Shown here in pieces: positions 8,864 through 17,854 of a DNA stretch of 64,000 bases. Below the pieces are notes generated by a model. That model was not told the origin of the DNA and did no database searches. It worked only from the letters and a program-made list of their open reading frames with translations. Each line of letters starts with the position of its first letter. Within the stretch, counting starts at the first letter, position 1. The position numbers and the translations under genes were made by a program. This DNA is from Dichetophora obliterata (lineage: Eukaryota > Arthropoda > Insecta > Diptera > Sciomyzidae), in the NCBI GenBank assembly GCA_963920525.1, contig OY986438.1, forward strand, positions 76,043,836 to 76,107,835, read 5' to 3'.

Positions 8864-11800
8864 TTCCACCCCCTGGTAAATCTTGGCAAGGATTTACAAA
8901 CAAAAGAGCGGCTAGCTTCGACGCTGGACGTCTTATAATTCCATGTGAAGTTTGCAGTTCTGCACTCCTAACTTGCCCATCTTTTGCAGGAAATACTTTA
9001 AGAATTCTGCCTTTTTTCCATTGACTTCTCGGCTGACTAGGATCACAGACGATAACTAGTTGTCCTGGCTGAAGTGGCGTTACTTTTTCTTTCCACTTTG
9101 GTCGTTGAAGTAGTTGCGGCAAATATTCGACTGTCCATCTTTTCCATATTCGGTCTTTGAGATTTTGAGCAATTCTCCATTGTTTGCGTACACATAATTT
9201 TGTTTCTTCAGGATGTGGTGTTTGTGTGGAATTAAGACATCCCATCAAAAAATGATTCGGCGTCAATGGTTCCTCCTGATTTGGCTCAATCGGTAAATCG
9301 GTCAAAGGTCGACTATTTACAATGTTTTCCGCTTCGATTAAAGCACTTCTGAAAGTTTCTAATCGTGGCGCTTCAGTGTGTAGACATCGTGCTAGTAGGC
9401 GTTTGACACATTGAATAAGCCTCTCCCAGCAGCCTCCGGCATTCGGGTTAGACGGACAATTGAAAACCCAATCGATGTTATTTTTTGAAAGTTCTCTGCT
9501 AATTTCTTCAAAGTCGAAAATGCGGTTTTCGATCTTCAATTCTCGTTGTGCACCAATAAAATTGGTGCCGTTGTCGCTTCTGATACGGATTGGCACACCG
9601 CGTCGATTGACGAAATTCCTCAAGCAGAGTATGAATGCATCAGTAGAAAGATCTTCTGCGATTTCTACGTGTATTGCTCGCGTAGTCATACAAGTGAATA
9701 AAGACACCCATCGCTTTTCCCTTCTACGACCTACTGTAATAAAAAACGGTCCACAATAATCGACACCACAATAACTGAATGGACGGACGAATGGCGTGAC
9801 TCGATCAATAGGCAATTGACCCATTAGTGGTACGCTCGGTTGCGCTTTTTTAATTATGCAAGTTGGACACACTTTTTTTATAGCCTGAAGTAATGATCGT
9901 GCGCTTGACACCCAATATTTTTGTCTCATTTCATTAATAATTATCTTGTCGTTTTGATGATGTGCTTTACAGTGGTAATGCCGCATGATCAGGTGCGTAA
10001 CATAATGATCATGGGGTATGATAATGGGGCGCCTGGCTTCAGCAGGAAGACAGTAAGCGGCGTCTATTCTTCCATTTAACTTTAGTAATCCATCATCATC
10101 TAAAACCGGTGTCAATGAGTATATATGACTTGTTTTCGGTAGGCACTCCCTACGACGTAAAATATCGATCTCTGTAGCAAACGAATCTTTTTGAATTTGA
10201 CGGCAAAGTAACTTTTCGGCAGCATAAAGTTCCCTAGCTGACAATTCCTTGAACTGAGAAGCTTCGCACTTTATCTTCTTGGCATTTGAAATAAACCTCA
10301 TAATCCATCCCAGTACCCGGATAATCTTAAAAAATGTTGAGAATTTAGTAAAGTCTATAATAAACTTACCATCATCTCTAATGATTAGAACACGGTTTGG
10401 TAGTTCTTCTGCAGCACATTGTTCTGATGACATATCTTGAGGTTCTTGAGGCCAGTAGTTTTCATCTAGGCGTAAGAAATCTGGACCCGACATCCATCTC
10501 GATGGAAACTTATACGATGACGGTGGCTTAGCTCTTGTTGCATCATCCGCGACATTAAGTGCTGTTGGCAACCAACGCCATTGCTCAGGAATTGAAACAG
10601 CAAGTATTTCAGAGATTCTAAATTGGACGAATTGTTTATACTGCCTCTTTGTTGACCGAATCCAGTGAAGTGTTGTCTTTGAATCAGTCCAAAAAATAGT
10701 GTTGTTTATTTTAATATCATGACTTTCTTCAGTGTATGTTTTGAGACGGCTGGCTAACACTGCGGCTTGAAGTTCCAAACGTGGAATGGACATTCCTTTT
10801 GGCGGGGCACATCGGGTTTTGGCGACTACAAATGCAATATCTCGCCAATCCTTCTTTTTTATAACAAAATATGCGACAGCAGCATATGCGCTCGAACTAG
10901 CGTCTGCAAAAATATGCAACTGAACTTCATCAGCTGCCGTTAAGTGAGGTGAATAACAACGCTGGATACGAAATTGTGAAATCAGATGGAATTCATTCCA
11001 CCAGAGATACCACTGTTCAGTAAGATTTTGAGGTAATGGATCATCCCACATCACTTGTTCTTTCCATGTGGCTTGCAGCAAAATTTTTATGTATATCATT
11101 ACATGGGCCAAAAGGCCAAACGGATCAAAAATAGACATTGCTGTAGCTAACATTTCACGTTTTGTTGGTGCTCGTTTACCATCCAGGACATCTCTTGGTA
11201 TTTTAAAAAATTGGAAATGAAACTCAAAGGTGTCATTTTCTGCATTCCAAAACATACCTAAAATTTTTTCAGTGCTGGCTTGTCGTTCCATGTTCAACAC
11301 GTTATTGGATATCTCGTTTTGACTGTTAAGTTTGCTTTGAATCTCTTTGCTGTTTGAAATAAAACTGCGCAGCTCAAAACCAGCTCTTGCATTTATAATA
11401 ACAGCTTCGCTTGTTGATTGATACGCCTCGTCTTTGCTATCAAAACTTACGACCAGATCATCTACGTACATATTTTCTGTGATTATCTTTGCACCCTTTG
11501 GCATGTTGCTTTGGAACTGAATGGCATTAATATTTTTAACATATTCAGCTGAACAAGGTGAGCAACTAGCTCCGAATATCATTGATTTCATGGCGTACAC
11601 TCTTATAGGACTCGATGTGTCGCCATCTCTCCACAAAAATCTTTGTGCGTCCTGGTCCGATGCTCTGATTTGTACCTGCAGAAACATTTCTTTAATGTCG
11701 GCCGCAACTGCAATTATACCTTGACGAAATTTATGTAAAATGGTAAGTAAGGGCTTGGAATGCTCCGGTCCTTTCAATAAAGCTGAGTTGAGTGATATTT

Positions 11801-14264
11801 TTCCCACAGCAGCGGCTGCATCAAAGACTACTCTCAGCTTTTCCGGTTTGTTGGGATTAGTTACACCAAAATGTGGAAGATACCATACGGTTGAGTTGGA
11901 TCTATTGATATGGTTTGACGGAATTAGTTCTGCATATCCACTTTTTATATATTTTTCTATTTCCTTGATATATCTTTCGGCATACACTGAATCACGGCTC
12001 ATTCTTCTTTCCACATTCAATAAACGAGCTTTGGCCATTGATAGGCTCGATGGTAGCACTGTGTTGTCTTCTTTCCAGATTAAGCCGGTTTCAAAACGTT
12101 TACCAATGTACCTTGTTGTATTTGTTAAAATAGCTCTAGCTCTTATATTTTCTTCACTTTCTATAACAGAGGTGCTTCTTACGCCAAAGTTTTCTATTTC
12201 AAAGTACTCTTGCACTAATTTGTCTAATACCTTTAAAGACGTTTCTTGTACGTGAAATACGCTGGGTTTTGAAGGTGAATCGGCGTAAAATGGGCCATAA
12301 ACTACCCAACCTATTTTTGTAGCTGCAGCAATCGGCTCATGACGTCCGGCCTCTACCACTTTTTCAGTTGCACCTAAAAAACAATTATCTAATCCAATTA
12401 GCAAAACTGGTTTGGCATCTGTATAGTTTTTTACTGGCAAATTAATGAGATGGCTAAAACTCTCCTTGGAAAACGATTGCACTGGTAAATTCAAATTCTT
12501 TACGGTGTGTATGTTCTTTAAATCAAAACAGACTTTGCTATCATCTAGACTACTGACAGTTATCGTTACCTTTTTGGACATTTCTGTCACCTTTTTGTCG
12601 TCATACCATTGAAGAGTTAGCGGCGTTTTTTGTCCCTTCAGCCCTAATTTGTCTGCAACGTTCTCTTCTATCAGAGATACCGACGATCCCTCATCCATCA
12701 TGGCATAGGCCTCTAAGCTACCAAGTGGTCCAGTTAATATTAAAGGGAAAACTTTATAAAGGTGCGATTTATAGCTATGGCGGCAATTAAATATTCTATT
12801 TGGCTCATCAATTTCATGTAATACTTGATTATGCATGCGGGTGCACCCATTCATACCGCAGTAAGCTTTCTTGTCACAATTGTTTATGTTGTGACCCTTT
12901 TCAAGACAAGCAAAACATAGGCCATAACGCTTTACTTGCTCCCATTTTTTACTTATTTCAAATGCGTTAAAAATTTCACACTCACCCAGTGTATGATTGC
13001 CATAACATTGAATACATCTTTGTTTCGGATTGATATCTTCATTATGATAGTTATGTAAAACACGACCACTGTAAAACGCTGATGGTTGTCGATTTACATT
13101 TTGACCCCTTATGGCTGGCTGCATGTTTACATTGTTGCGTGGTGGCATAGTCGGCTGTGTGTTAGACGGGCTACGTAAACGAAAATGTGGATAAGTTGGT
13201 GTGGTTGTGTTAACACGATGCATAGAAGGCATATGAGCCACGACCCTTGCCAACTCACTTAGCCAATTTGAAAAGGTTTCCACTGTTGGAAAAGACTCAG
13301 CACCTGCTGCAGTTCGACTCCACTCATATTGCTTAGAAGGCGGCAGTTTTATGACGAGTTGTTCAAGAAGCGTAGGATTTATAAGATGATGTTCGCATTG
13401 CGCCGACTTAAAAAAGGCAACTATGTTACGCACACGGTTAGAAAAGGCGATCACATTTTCAAGGCGATTTTCATATATTATAGGAAATTGTTGAACTTTA
13501 TCTATTTGGCTTTTAATGAGCAAATCTGATCTGCCGAAAATAAATTCCAATTCGGCAATAATTTTAGGTACTTCGTCAGGAAAAATTAGCATTGAAGATA
13601 CGGCTTGTCTTGCTTCACCCTGCAGAGCGGTATGCAGACGCATTAAATTTTGCCTGTTGTTGTAGCGAAATTCTTCAGTGGTGTCCTTATAATTTGCAAT
13701 AAAAAGTGGCCAGTCCTCGGCATTACCATTGAATGGTGGTAGTGGGTACAATTTCCCGGTAAAATCGTCAGAATTTGAAAAGGTTGCTCTATTGTTGGAT
13801 GGTAGCGACGGCAATGGTTGGTGATAGAAAGGCGATGATGAGGCGGTTGTTGGTGGCGGCGGCATTGAAAAATGTGTTGTCATCTCGTTGGATATAAATT
13901 GTTCGCTATTAACAGCGCCTGTTGCTCTATTGGCCAGGCTAGTGTTATTTAAAATATTGTTGGCAGTTGAAGCTGGAGTACTGGATCCTCCGCTAGTGAC
14001 TTCAAAACTTGTGGTGGTATTTTTGGTAGCAGTGTCGGCTTCGACACGGCTTCGAAGTTGGCGCACTTGTTCTTGGCCTCGAGCCGTTTCCAATCGAAGT
14101 TGCTCAACTGTTTCCCGCAACGCTGTTACTCCAGTTAAGAACGCCGAGAGTTCTTCAGTGGTGATTGGCGCACGCGGAGGTTGCTGATCGTTAATTTCGC
14201 CAGCTGCATCTTGATCCCCAGTGGACATGCTTTGATTTCTTTTTCTTCCACTTCTTGTTAGCAT
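8811..14264 (-). CDS. BEL/Pao gag-pol polyprotein, 1817 aa, intact
   Basis: The start ATG lies 238 bp inside the 5' LTR. Approximate residue positions: gag domain of the DUF1759 type (165-330), zinc knuckles CIQCYGNHTLGEC and CFACLEKGHNINNC (about 415-455), aspartic protease MMDEGSSVSLIEE (about 520, the DEGS variant common in BEL), reverse transcriptase with MYVDDLVVSF (about 930), RNase H with LHIFADASSSAY (about 1115), and integrase with an HHCC zinc region, GVDYCGP (1497), IRSDNGTNF (1562) and NAGGCWERL (1606). A DUF5641-like tail follows. There is no stop or shift, so processing would depend on the protease. The final 17 residues are encoded by the 3' LTR, and the polypurine tract is itself coding. 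Confidence 0.95.
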   Translation of the reverse strand: MLTRSGRKRNQSMSTGDQDAAGEINDQQPPRAPITTEELSAFLTGVTALRETVEQLRLETARGQEQVRQLRSRVEADTATKNTTTSFEVTSGGSSTPASTANNILNNTSLANRATGAVNSEQFISNEMTTHFSMPPPPTTASSSPFYHQPLPSLPSNNRATFSNSDDFTGKLYPLPPFNGNAEDWPLFIANYKDTTEEFRYNNRQNLMRLHTALQGEARQAVSSMLIFPDEVPKIIAELEFIFGRSDLLIKSQIDKVQQFPIIYENRLENVIAFSNRVRNIVAFFKSAQCEHHLINPTLLEQLVIKLPPSKQYEWSRTAAGAESFPTVETFSNWLSELARVVAHMPSMHRVNTTTPTYPHFRLRSPSNTQPTMPPRNNVNMQPAIRGQNVNRQPSAFYSGRVLHNYHNEDINPKQRCIQCYGNHTLGECEIFNAFEISKKWEQVKRYGLCFACLEKGHNINNCDKKAYCGMNGCTRMHNQVLHEIDEPNRIFNCRHSYKSHLYKVFPLILTGPLGSLEAYAMMDEGSSVSLIEENVADKLGLKGQKTPLTLQWYDDKKVTEMSKKVTITVSSLDDSKVCFDLKNIHTVKNLNLPVQSFSKESFSHLINLPVKNYTDAKPVLLIGLDNCFLGATEKVVEAGRHEPIAAATKIGWVVYGPFYADSPSKPSVFHVQETSLKVLDKLVQEYFEIENFGVRSTSVIESEENIRARAILTNTTRYIGKRFETGLIWKEDNTVLPSSLSMAKARLLNVERRMSRDSVYAERYIKEIEKYIKSGYAELIPSNHINRSNSTVWYLPHFGVTNPNKPEKLRVVFDAAAAVGKISLNSALLKGPEHSKPLLTILHKFRQGIIAVAADIKEMFLQVQIRASDQDAQRFLWRDGDTSSPIRVYAMKSMIFGASCSPCSAEYVKNINAIQFQSNMPKGAKIITENMYVDDLVVSFDSKDEAYQSTSEAVIINARAGFELRSFISNSKEIQSKLNSQNEISNNVLNMERQASTEKILGMFWNAENDTFEFHFQFFKIPRDVLDGKRAPTKREMLATAMSIFDPFGLLAHVMIYIKILLQATWKEQVMWDDPLPQNLTEQWYLWWNEFHLISQFRIQRCYSPHLTAADEVQLHIFADASSSAYAAVAYFVIKKKDWRDIAFVVAKTRCAPPKGMSIPRLELQAAVLASRLKTYTEESHDIKINNTIFWTDSKTTLHWIRSTKRQYKQFVQFRISEILAVSIPEQWRWLPTALNVADDATRAKPPSSYKFPSRWMSGPDFLRLDENYWPQEPQDMSSEQCAAEELPNRVLIIRDDGKFIIDFTKFSTFFKIIRVLGWIMRFISNAKKIKCEASQFKELSARELYAAEKLLCRQIQKDSFATEIDILRRRECLPKTSHIYSLTPVLDDDGLLKLNGRIDAAYCLPAEARRPIIIPHDHYVTHLIMRHYHCKAHHQNDKIIINEMRQKYWVSSARSLLQAIKKVCPTCIIKKAQPSVPLMGQLPIDRVTPFVRPFSYCGVDYCGPFFITVGRRREKRWVSLFTCMTTRAIHVEIAEDLSTDAFILCLRNFVNRRGVPIRIRSDNGTNFIGAQRELKIENRIFDFEEISRELSKNNIDWVFNCPSNPNAGGCWERLIQCVKRLLARCLHTEAPRLETFRSALIEAENIVNSRPLTDLPIEPNQEEPLTPNHFLMGCLNSTQTPHPEETKLCVRKQWRIAQNLKDRIWKRWTVEYLPQLLQRPKWKEKVTPLQPGQLVIVCDPSQPRSQWKKGRILKVFPAKDGQVRSAELQTSHGIIRRPASKLAALLFVNPCQDLPGGGMSLHDGNSNNVTCNSAN

Positions 14265-14502
14265 GTAATGTTAATAGCTTCAATTTTTCGAAATGATGAT
14301 GCAATTTATATTGCAAGAATTCTGGAATATTCTATAAGAAAATGGCTACGTGACTGGCAACTGCGTTGATATATTTCCCCTCTTTTTTAAGGCTGAAATA
14401 TATTCAAAATGGCGGAAGCAAACTTTGTGCACTTGACAATTGTTTAATTGTTGACTTATTTCGCTACAGCAGACAACGACAAAGCAAACAATTTAAAAAA
14501 CA

Positions 14503-14726
14503 ATGTGGCGGCGTCAGTAAATAATAAGATATATTGTTGTGAATTTATTTTAAATATATTTATTTATTGAAAGACAATTAATTAACGATGAGAAAGAGTT
14601 TTTAAATTGGTGTTTGCTTGTCGCCGGTTCTTCTAATACTATTAAAATGGCGATGGCGAAATTGAAGTGCGTGCTAATTTGCAGAGTTGCATGTTACGTT
14701 GTTGGAGTTGCCATCGTGCAACGACA
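14503..14726 (-). repeat. 5' LTR of the BEL element
   Basis: This 224-bp copy differs from the other LTR by a single extra A near its plus-strand start (CAGTAAAATAA against CAGTAAATAA). It should carry the promoter for the element. No TATA box was singled out. Near identity of LTRs implies recent insertion or gene conversion. Confidence 0.93.
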
Positions 14727-15029
14727 AGAGAATTAACTTCAACTTTAAAAAGTAAACGAACGCTTTCTGGTAAAATAATGAAAAATGTCAAATACGTCTA
14801 AGAAAATTTAAAAAATCTCAGCTGCTACACACACACAGCTACCATTTGACAGTTTTCATCTTTTTACAAGATGAAATTCTTCTTGTAAAAACTTTAAAAA
14901 ACTTGAACGGAGAGAAAATGTGATTTCCTCTCTATTACCCAATTTTCTCAGTAAACGAACGCTTTTCAGGCACTTTCTAGTAAAAACTTTTGAAATATTT
15001 CGTTTGCATTCGACCACGCGAACAGACCT

Positions 15030-15655
15030 ATTATAACAAACTATTTTATTTTACAAACCATCTCAGCAAATGCTTAAATTGTTTCTCGCCATCGCAACAC
15101 TGCACTTAAATAATAACTTTAATTCGGTTTACATGTGTCATTTCATTGGTTTTGTTATGTGCTCTGTTCTGCGCTCAATTTACTCCATCACATGAGTAAA
15201 TGCATGTAGAGTAGGGTTTGAGCGCGCTCAAAATGAAAAAAGAAACACCAATTTCAAAAACGCTCAAAACAAAAATGAAACACGAGCAGTTATTTTGACA
15301 GTTGGCGCCCTCTGTTTGGATAAAGAAAATCGCCTTTTATAAAAACCTAAGTAGTGTTGGACCGTAACTTTAATTTCGGTCTATACCGGAATATGGCCTT
15401 GTAATCTCAGTATTTTTAGATAGAAGAACATTCCTTTTTTACTTTTAAGTTTTTAATTAAATTTATTAACTTAAAAATTTAGTTCTTTTGTTGGGTATTT
15501 TTCTAGGGATTGTTGCCTTTTCTCCAGTACACCTAACAAAGTTTTATTTATACAAAAGTTGTATAGGGGTATTCGCGAGGACGTGAGTAAAAAATTAATG
15601 TGCAAAATAAAACTACAACTTATAAAAACTATTTTTGTATTTTATAAACTGGTTT
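15030..15655. other. Non-coding sequence between transposons
   Basis: No gene was recognised. A GAGCGCGCTCAAAATGAAA segment at about 15221 and a CTCTGTTTGGATAAAG segment at about 15311 look like parts of decayed repeats. None could be bounded. Confidence 0.3.
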
Positions 15656-15668
15656 TTATTATCCAATA

Positions 15669-15697
15669 TTTCAAACACCTTTGGTGTCCGTCTTCAG
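15669..15697 (-). other. Hammerhead-ribozyme-like motif (possibly degenerate)
   Basis: The minus strand reads CTGAAGA, then a stem able to pair GGACACC with GGTGTTT around an AAA loop, then GAAA. This is the order of a hammerhead core: CUGANGA, helix II, GAAA. A small helix III (TATT / AATA) could follow, but the expected UH cleavage position is not evident. Hammerhead motifs are known from Penelope-like element terminal repeats, so the position makes sense. Activity is doubtful. Confidence 0.35.
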
Positions 15698-15849
15698 GAA
15701 AAGCTAAGGAATAACAATATGAACACTTTTTATAGCCATTTATAAACTTAAAACAGTTTTAAATTCTTAATGAATAATAAAGGCTACTTGTAGTGACTGT
15801 CAAGTTATTGCAGAGTGTTTGATTTGTTTATGTTTTGTTATTATCGGGC

Positions 15850-16065
15850 ATGTTCTACATTCCACTTCCGAGTGGAAATGAAATTAAATCATAATTAAAT
15901 TCGATATATGGTGTTATATATATATATCACTTTTTTCGTTTTGTATTTTATTTAATTTATTAATATAATTAATTGTATTAACGAAAAAAGTTATATATAG
16001 TACACCAAATATCGAAATCAACTATGATTTATTTTCAATTCCACTCGGAAGTGGAATGCAGAATA
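15850..16065. repeat. Foldback: two arms of about 88 bp in inverted orientation
   Basis: The arm from GTTCTACATTCCACTTCC (about 15852) to CTTTTTTCGTT (15939) is matched in inverted orientation by 15979-16065, with scattered mismatches. About 40 bp of AT-rich loop lies between. CATTCCACTTCCGAGTGG at the outer end of each arm is itself partly palindromic. It may be an internal foldback of the Penelope-like element or a separate foldback MITE. Confidence 0.75.
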
Positions 16066-16974
16066 TGCTTGTATATGTCTTTAAATATGTGAGCATTTTT
16101 CTGTATCCGTTTTATAATTTATACGTTTTACCACTGGTGGCTTGATATGTAGCATTTCTATTGTGTATAGTTTTTTATAATTTGTTTCTTGTAACATTTG
16201 TGCGTTTTCTAAGTTCGGCGAGTGTCTAAAACAGAGTAAGCCCTTTTTGGCATATGTTGGATCGGTCTCCATTGCATTGCATATTTTGTAAATTAAGTTT
16301 GATTTTTCTAGTTTATCTAATTTTGTTCGAATATAAAGAATTTAATGTGTTGTTGTTTTTAAGAGCTGTATTAAATTTGTCTTTATCGTATATGTCTGAG
16401 TGGACAATTCTATTAGTGAAACCTGGAACATGTGTCACTGTTTTGTATATTTTTGGGGTTTTTTCAACGTTTACCTCGTCGAGTTTTTTTATCGCATTTT
16501 TTATTGTATTTAATGTTGTTTTGTGGGTAAAGCTGTATTACAATATTTTTGTGCCCTTTTAATGTTGTCCTCATGATATTGTGCATAGCTTATTTTTAAA
16601 ACACTTCTAACAAAGTTCTCTGCTGTGTTCATTATTATGTATTTTGGGTGTTACTAGTGAAAGTTGAGAGATACGCCCTGAGACTGTAGGTTTCTGGTAC
16701 CAGTCAAAGTCTTTATTATATTTTGTGCCTTAGTTATCATATATATCTTACATATCAAACACATATCTGTGTCTTAGTTATCATTGTGTTTAAATATGGT
16801 AATTTGTCATCTTTTTCTAATTCTTGTGTGAATTGTATTCGTCTGTGGAACTTGTTTAAAGTATTTAGCTTGTCGTCTACTGCAGTTTTCTTTATGATGC
16901 AAAATAAATCATCAACATATTTTGTAACTAAACGTGGTTTAGTTTCTAAATTTGTGATGGATAGGTTAAGGTGG

Positions 16975-17107
16975 CGGCCGGTCAGAGACCGTCCCACATA
17001 GACAAGATATTTGGTCTGTTGTGATACCACAGGGGATCTATTAATCCCCTCCTACTCTTCTAAGCACTGCCGCAGAACATTCTGTACTAATAATAAAAAG
17101 CAATAGA
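16975..17107 (-). pseudogene. 3' end of a LOA-type LINE, separated from its body by copia
   Basis: Joined with 27551 onward after removing copia and one ATAGA, the minus strand reads LRDLEEVDVRRLLLFI and a stop near 17041, followed by a 3' untranslated stretch containing CTGTGGTATCACAACAGACC. That stretch ends near 16975, where the Penelope-like frame resumes. This is the tail of the LINE remnant annotated at 27551-28287. Confidence 0.6.
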
Positions 17108-17142
17108 TATTGGTTTTTCTTCTTTAATTGAAACACTTTCTC

Positions 17143-17645
17143 TATTTTTATTTTTTATTTATTTTATTTATTTCATGTGTATAATCGAAGCCAATTAAGG
17201 CCAATATGATTACAAGTAAATAATTGTACAAGTAAGTCTAAGTTTATATTTTACATTAAAGATGTTTATAAATTTCTATTATAGTTTAAAGTTCAATATG
17301 ATATAGTATATTTATTTTTTAATTTCAATACAAATAATAAATTGTGGAAACCCTAAATCTAAAATCCCTAATTATTTAATTTTTCACAAGACAACCCCTA
17401 TATCAGACGAAATAAGACCTGCTGTTACGATTAAGCCAATTCACTAACGTGTTGCAAATATTTACGTTTGAAAGTATTTAATGAGTCTGAAAATTGCTTA
17501 AAGCTACTAGGTAAAAGGTTCCATACACGTGCAACCTTGATAAGAAATGACCGCTCAAAAATAGATTTGTAGATACGAGGAATTAATATTTGTGTGTTTC
17601 TTCGAGACCTAGTAAAACTAAATAAATTCCAAAGATATACAAAGA
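17143..17645 (-). pseudogene. 5'-truncated LINE tail inside the copia LTR
   Basis: The minus strand encodes a C-terminal LINE segment: IPRIYKSIFERSFLIKVARV, then WNLLPSSFKQFSDSL and FKRKYLQHVSEL (about 17600-17440). This is the usual end of Jockey/CR1-type reverse transcriptases without RNase H. A 3' untranslated part follows, and an A-rich tail seen as T-rich plus-strand sequence lies at 17143-17175. The 5' truncation and tail mark it as a typical dead-on-arrival insertion. No clean target duplication was found. Confidence 0.65.
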
Positions 17646-17854
17646 CTCTATAGTTTTAATATTCTTTCTTTTATTCTTTACTGACAAAAAGGCACGTCTA
17701 TTCTCTTTCATGTTTTCACAGTTAATAATAAATTCAGTTAATAACAAATTCAGTTGAGTGAACTCAACGTGTGCAGCAGTGTTTTTGAAGCGCTCCAATA
17801 AAATTTTCGAAACTAAAACTTTATAAACTTAAATATAGTGGCATTAAGAGTGTA

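Larger units (their letters stand above)
8641..14726 (-). mobile_element. Complete BEL/Pao LTR retrotransposon
   Basis: Two near-identical LTRs flank a single long minus-strand ORF. The 5-bp target duplication AGAGA (8636-8640 and 14727-14731) is intact. LTRs start TG and end CA on both strands. On the minus strand a purine tract ending GGGGGTGGAA (8864-8873 in plus coordinates) directly precedes the 3' LTR. No primer binding site matching a tRNA 3' end was recognised after the 5' LTR. Gag, protease, reverse transcriptase, RNase H and integrase are in the order usual for BEL/Pao. Everything needed for movement except a recognised primer site is visible, so the copy may be competent. Confidence 0.92.
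8576..15027. mobile_element. Small TIR element interrupted by the BEL retrotransposon
   Basis: GGTCTGTTCGCGT at 8576-8588 is matched in inverted orientation by ACGCGAACAGACC ending at 15027, with TA outside both ends (8574-8575 and 15028-15029). Without the BEL insertion the element would be about 360 bp. The interior repeats AAACGAACGCTTT (about 14753 and 14953) and TTTCTGGTAAAA or TTTCTAGTAAAA. TA duplications suggest a Tc1/mariner-linked MITE. The TIR is short, so the assignment is moderate. Confidence 0.5.
15656..16974 (-). pseudogene. Decayed Penelope-like retroelement
   Basis: On the minus strand, 16968-16755 encodes TKYVDDLFCIIKK followed by FHRRIQFTQELEKDDKLPYL. This is the YVDD reverse transcriptase segment and following block typical of Penelope-like elements. 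Further on, in shifted frames, SNLIYKMQC-like and IEMLHIKPPVVKRIN with a TDTEKCSHI end (16272-16081) fit the GIY-YIG endonuclease C-terminus of that group. Many stops separate them. Downstream on the minus strand are a 215-bp foldback (15850-16065) and a hammerhead-like motif (15669-15697), both in the region where these elements have terminal repeats. The N-terminal half of the RT is replaced at 16975 by a LINE tail. Confidence 0.7.

Noticed and set aside
9460..12255. Long plus-strand open frames (9460-9759, 11521-11724, 11740-12255)
   Set aside because: They lie antisense to the intact BEL gag-pol frame and have no recognisable domains. They are shadows of its codon pattern.
16723..17001. 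92-aa plus-strand frame
   Set aside because: It is antisense to the YVDD-bearing Penelope-like frame. The minus-strand product carries the recognisable motifs.
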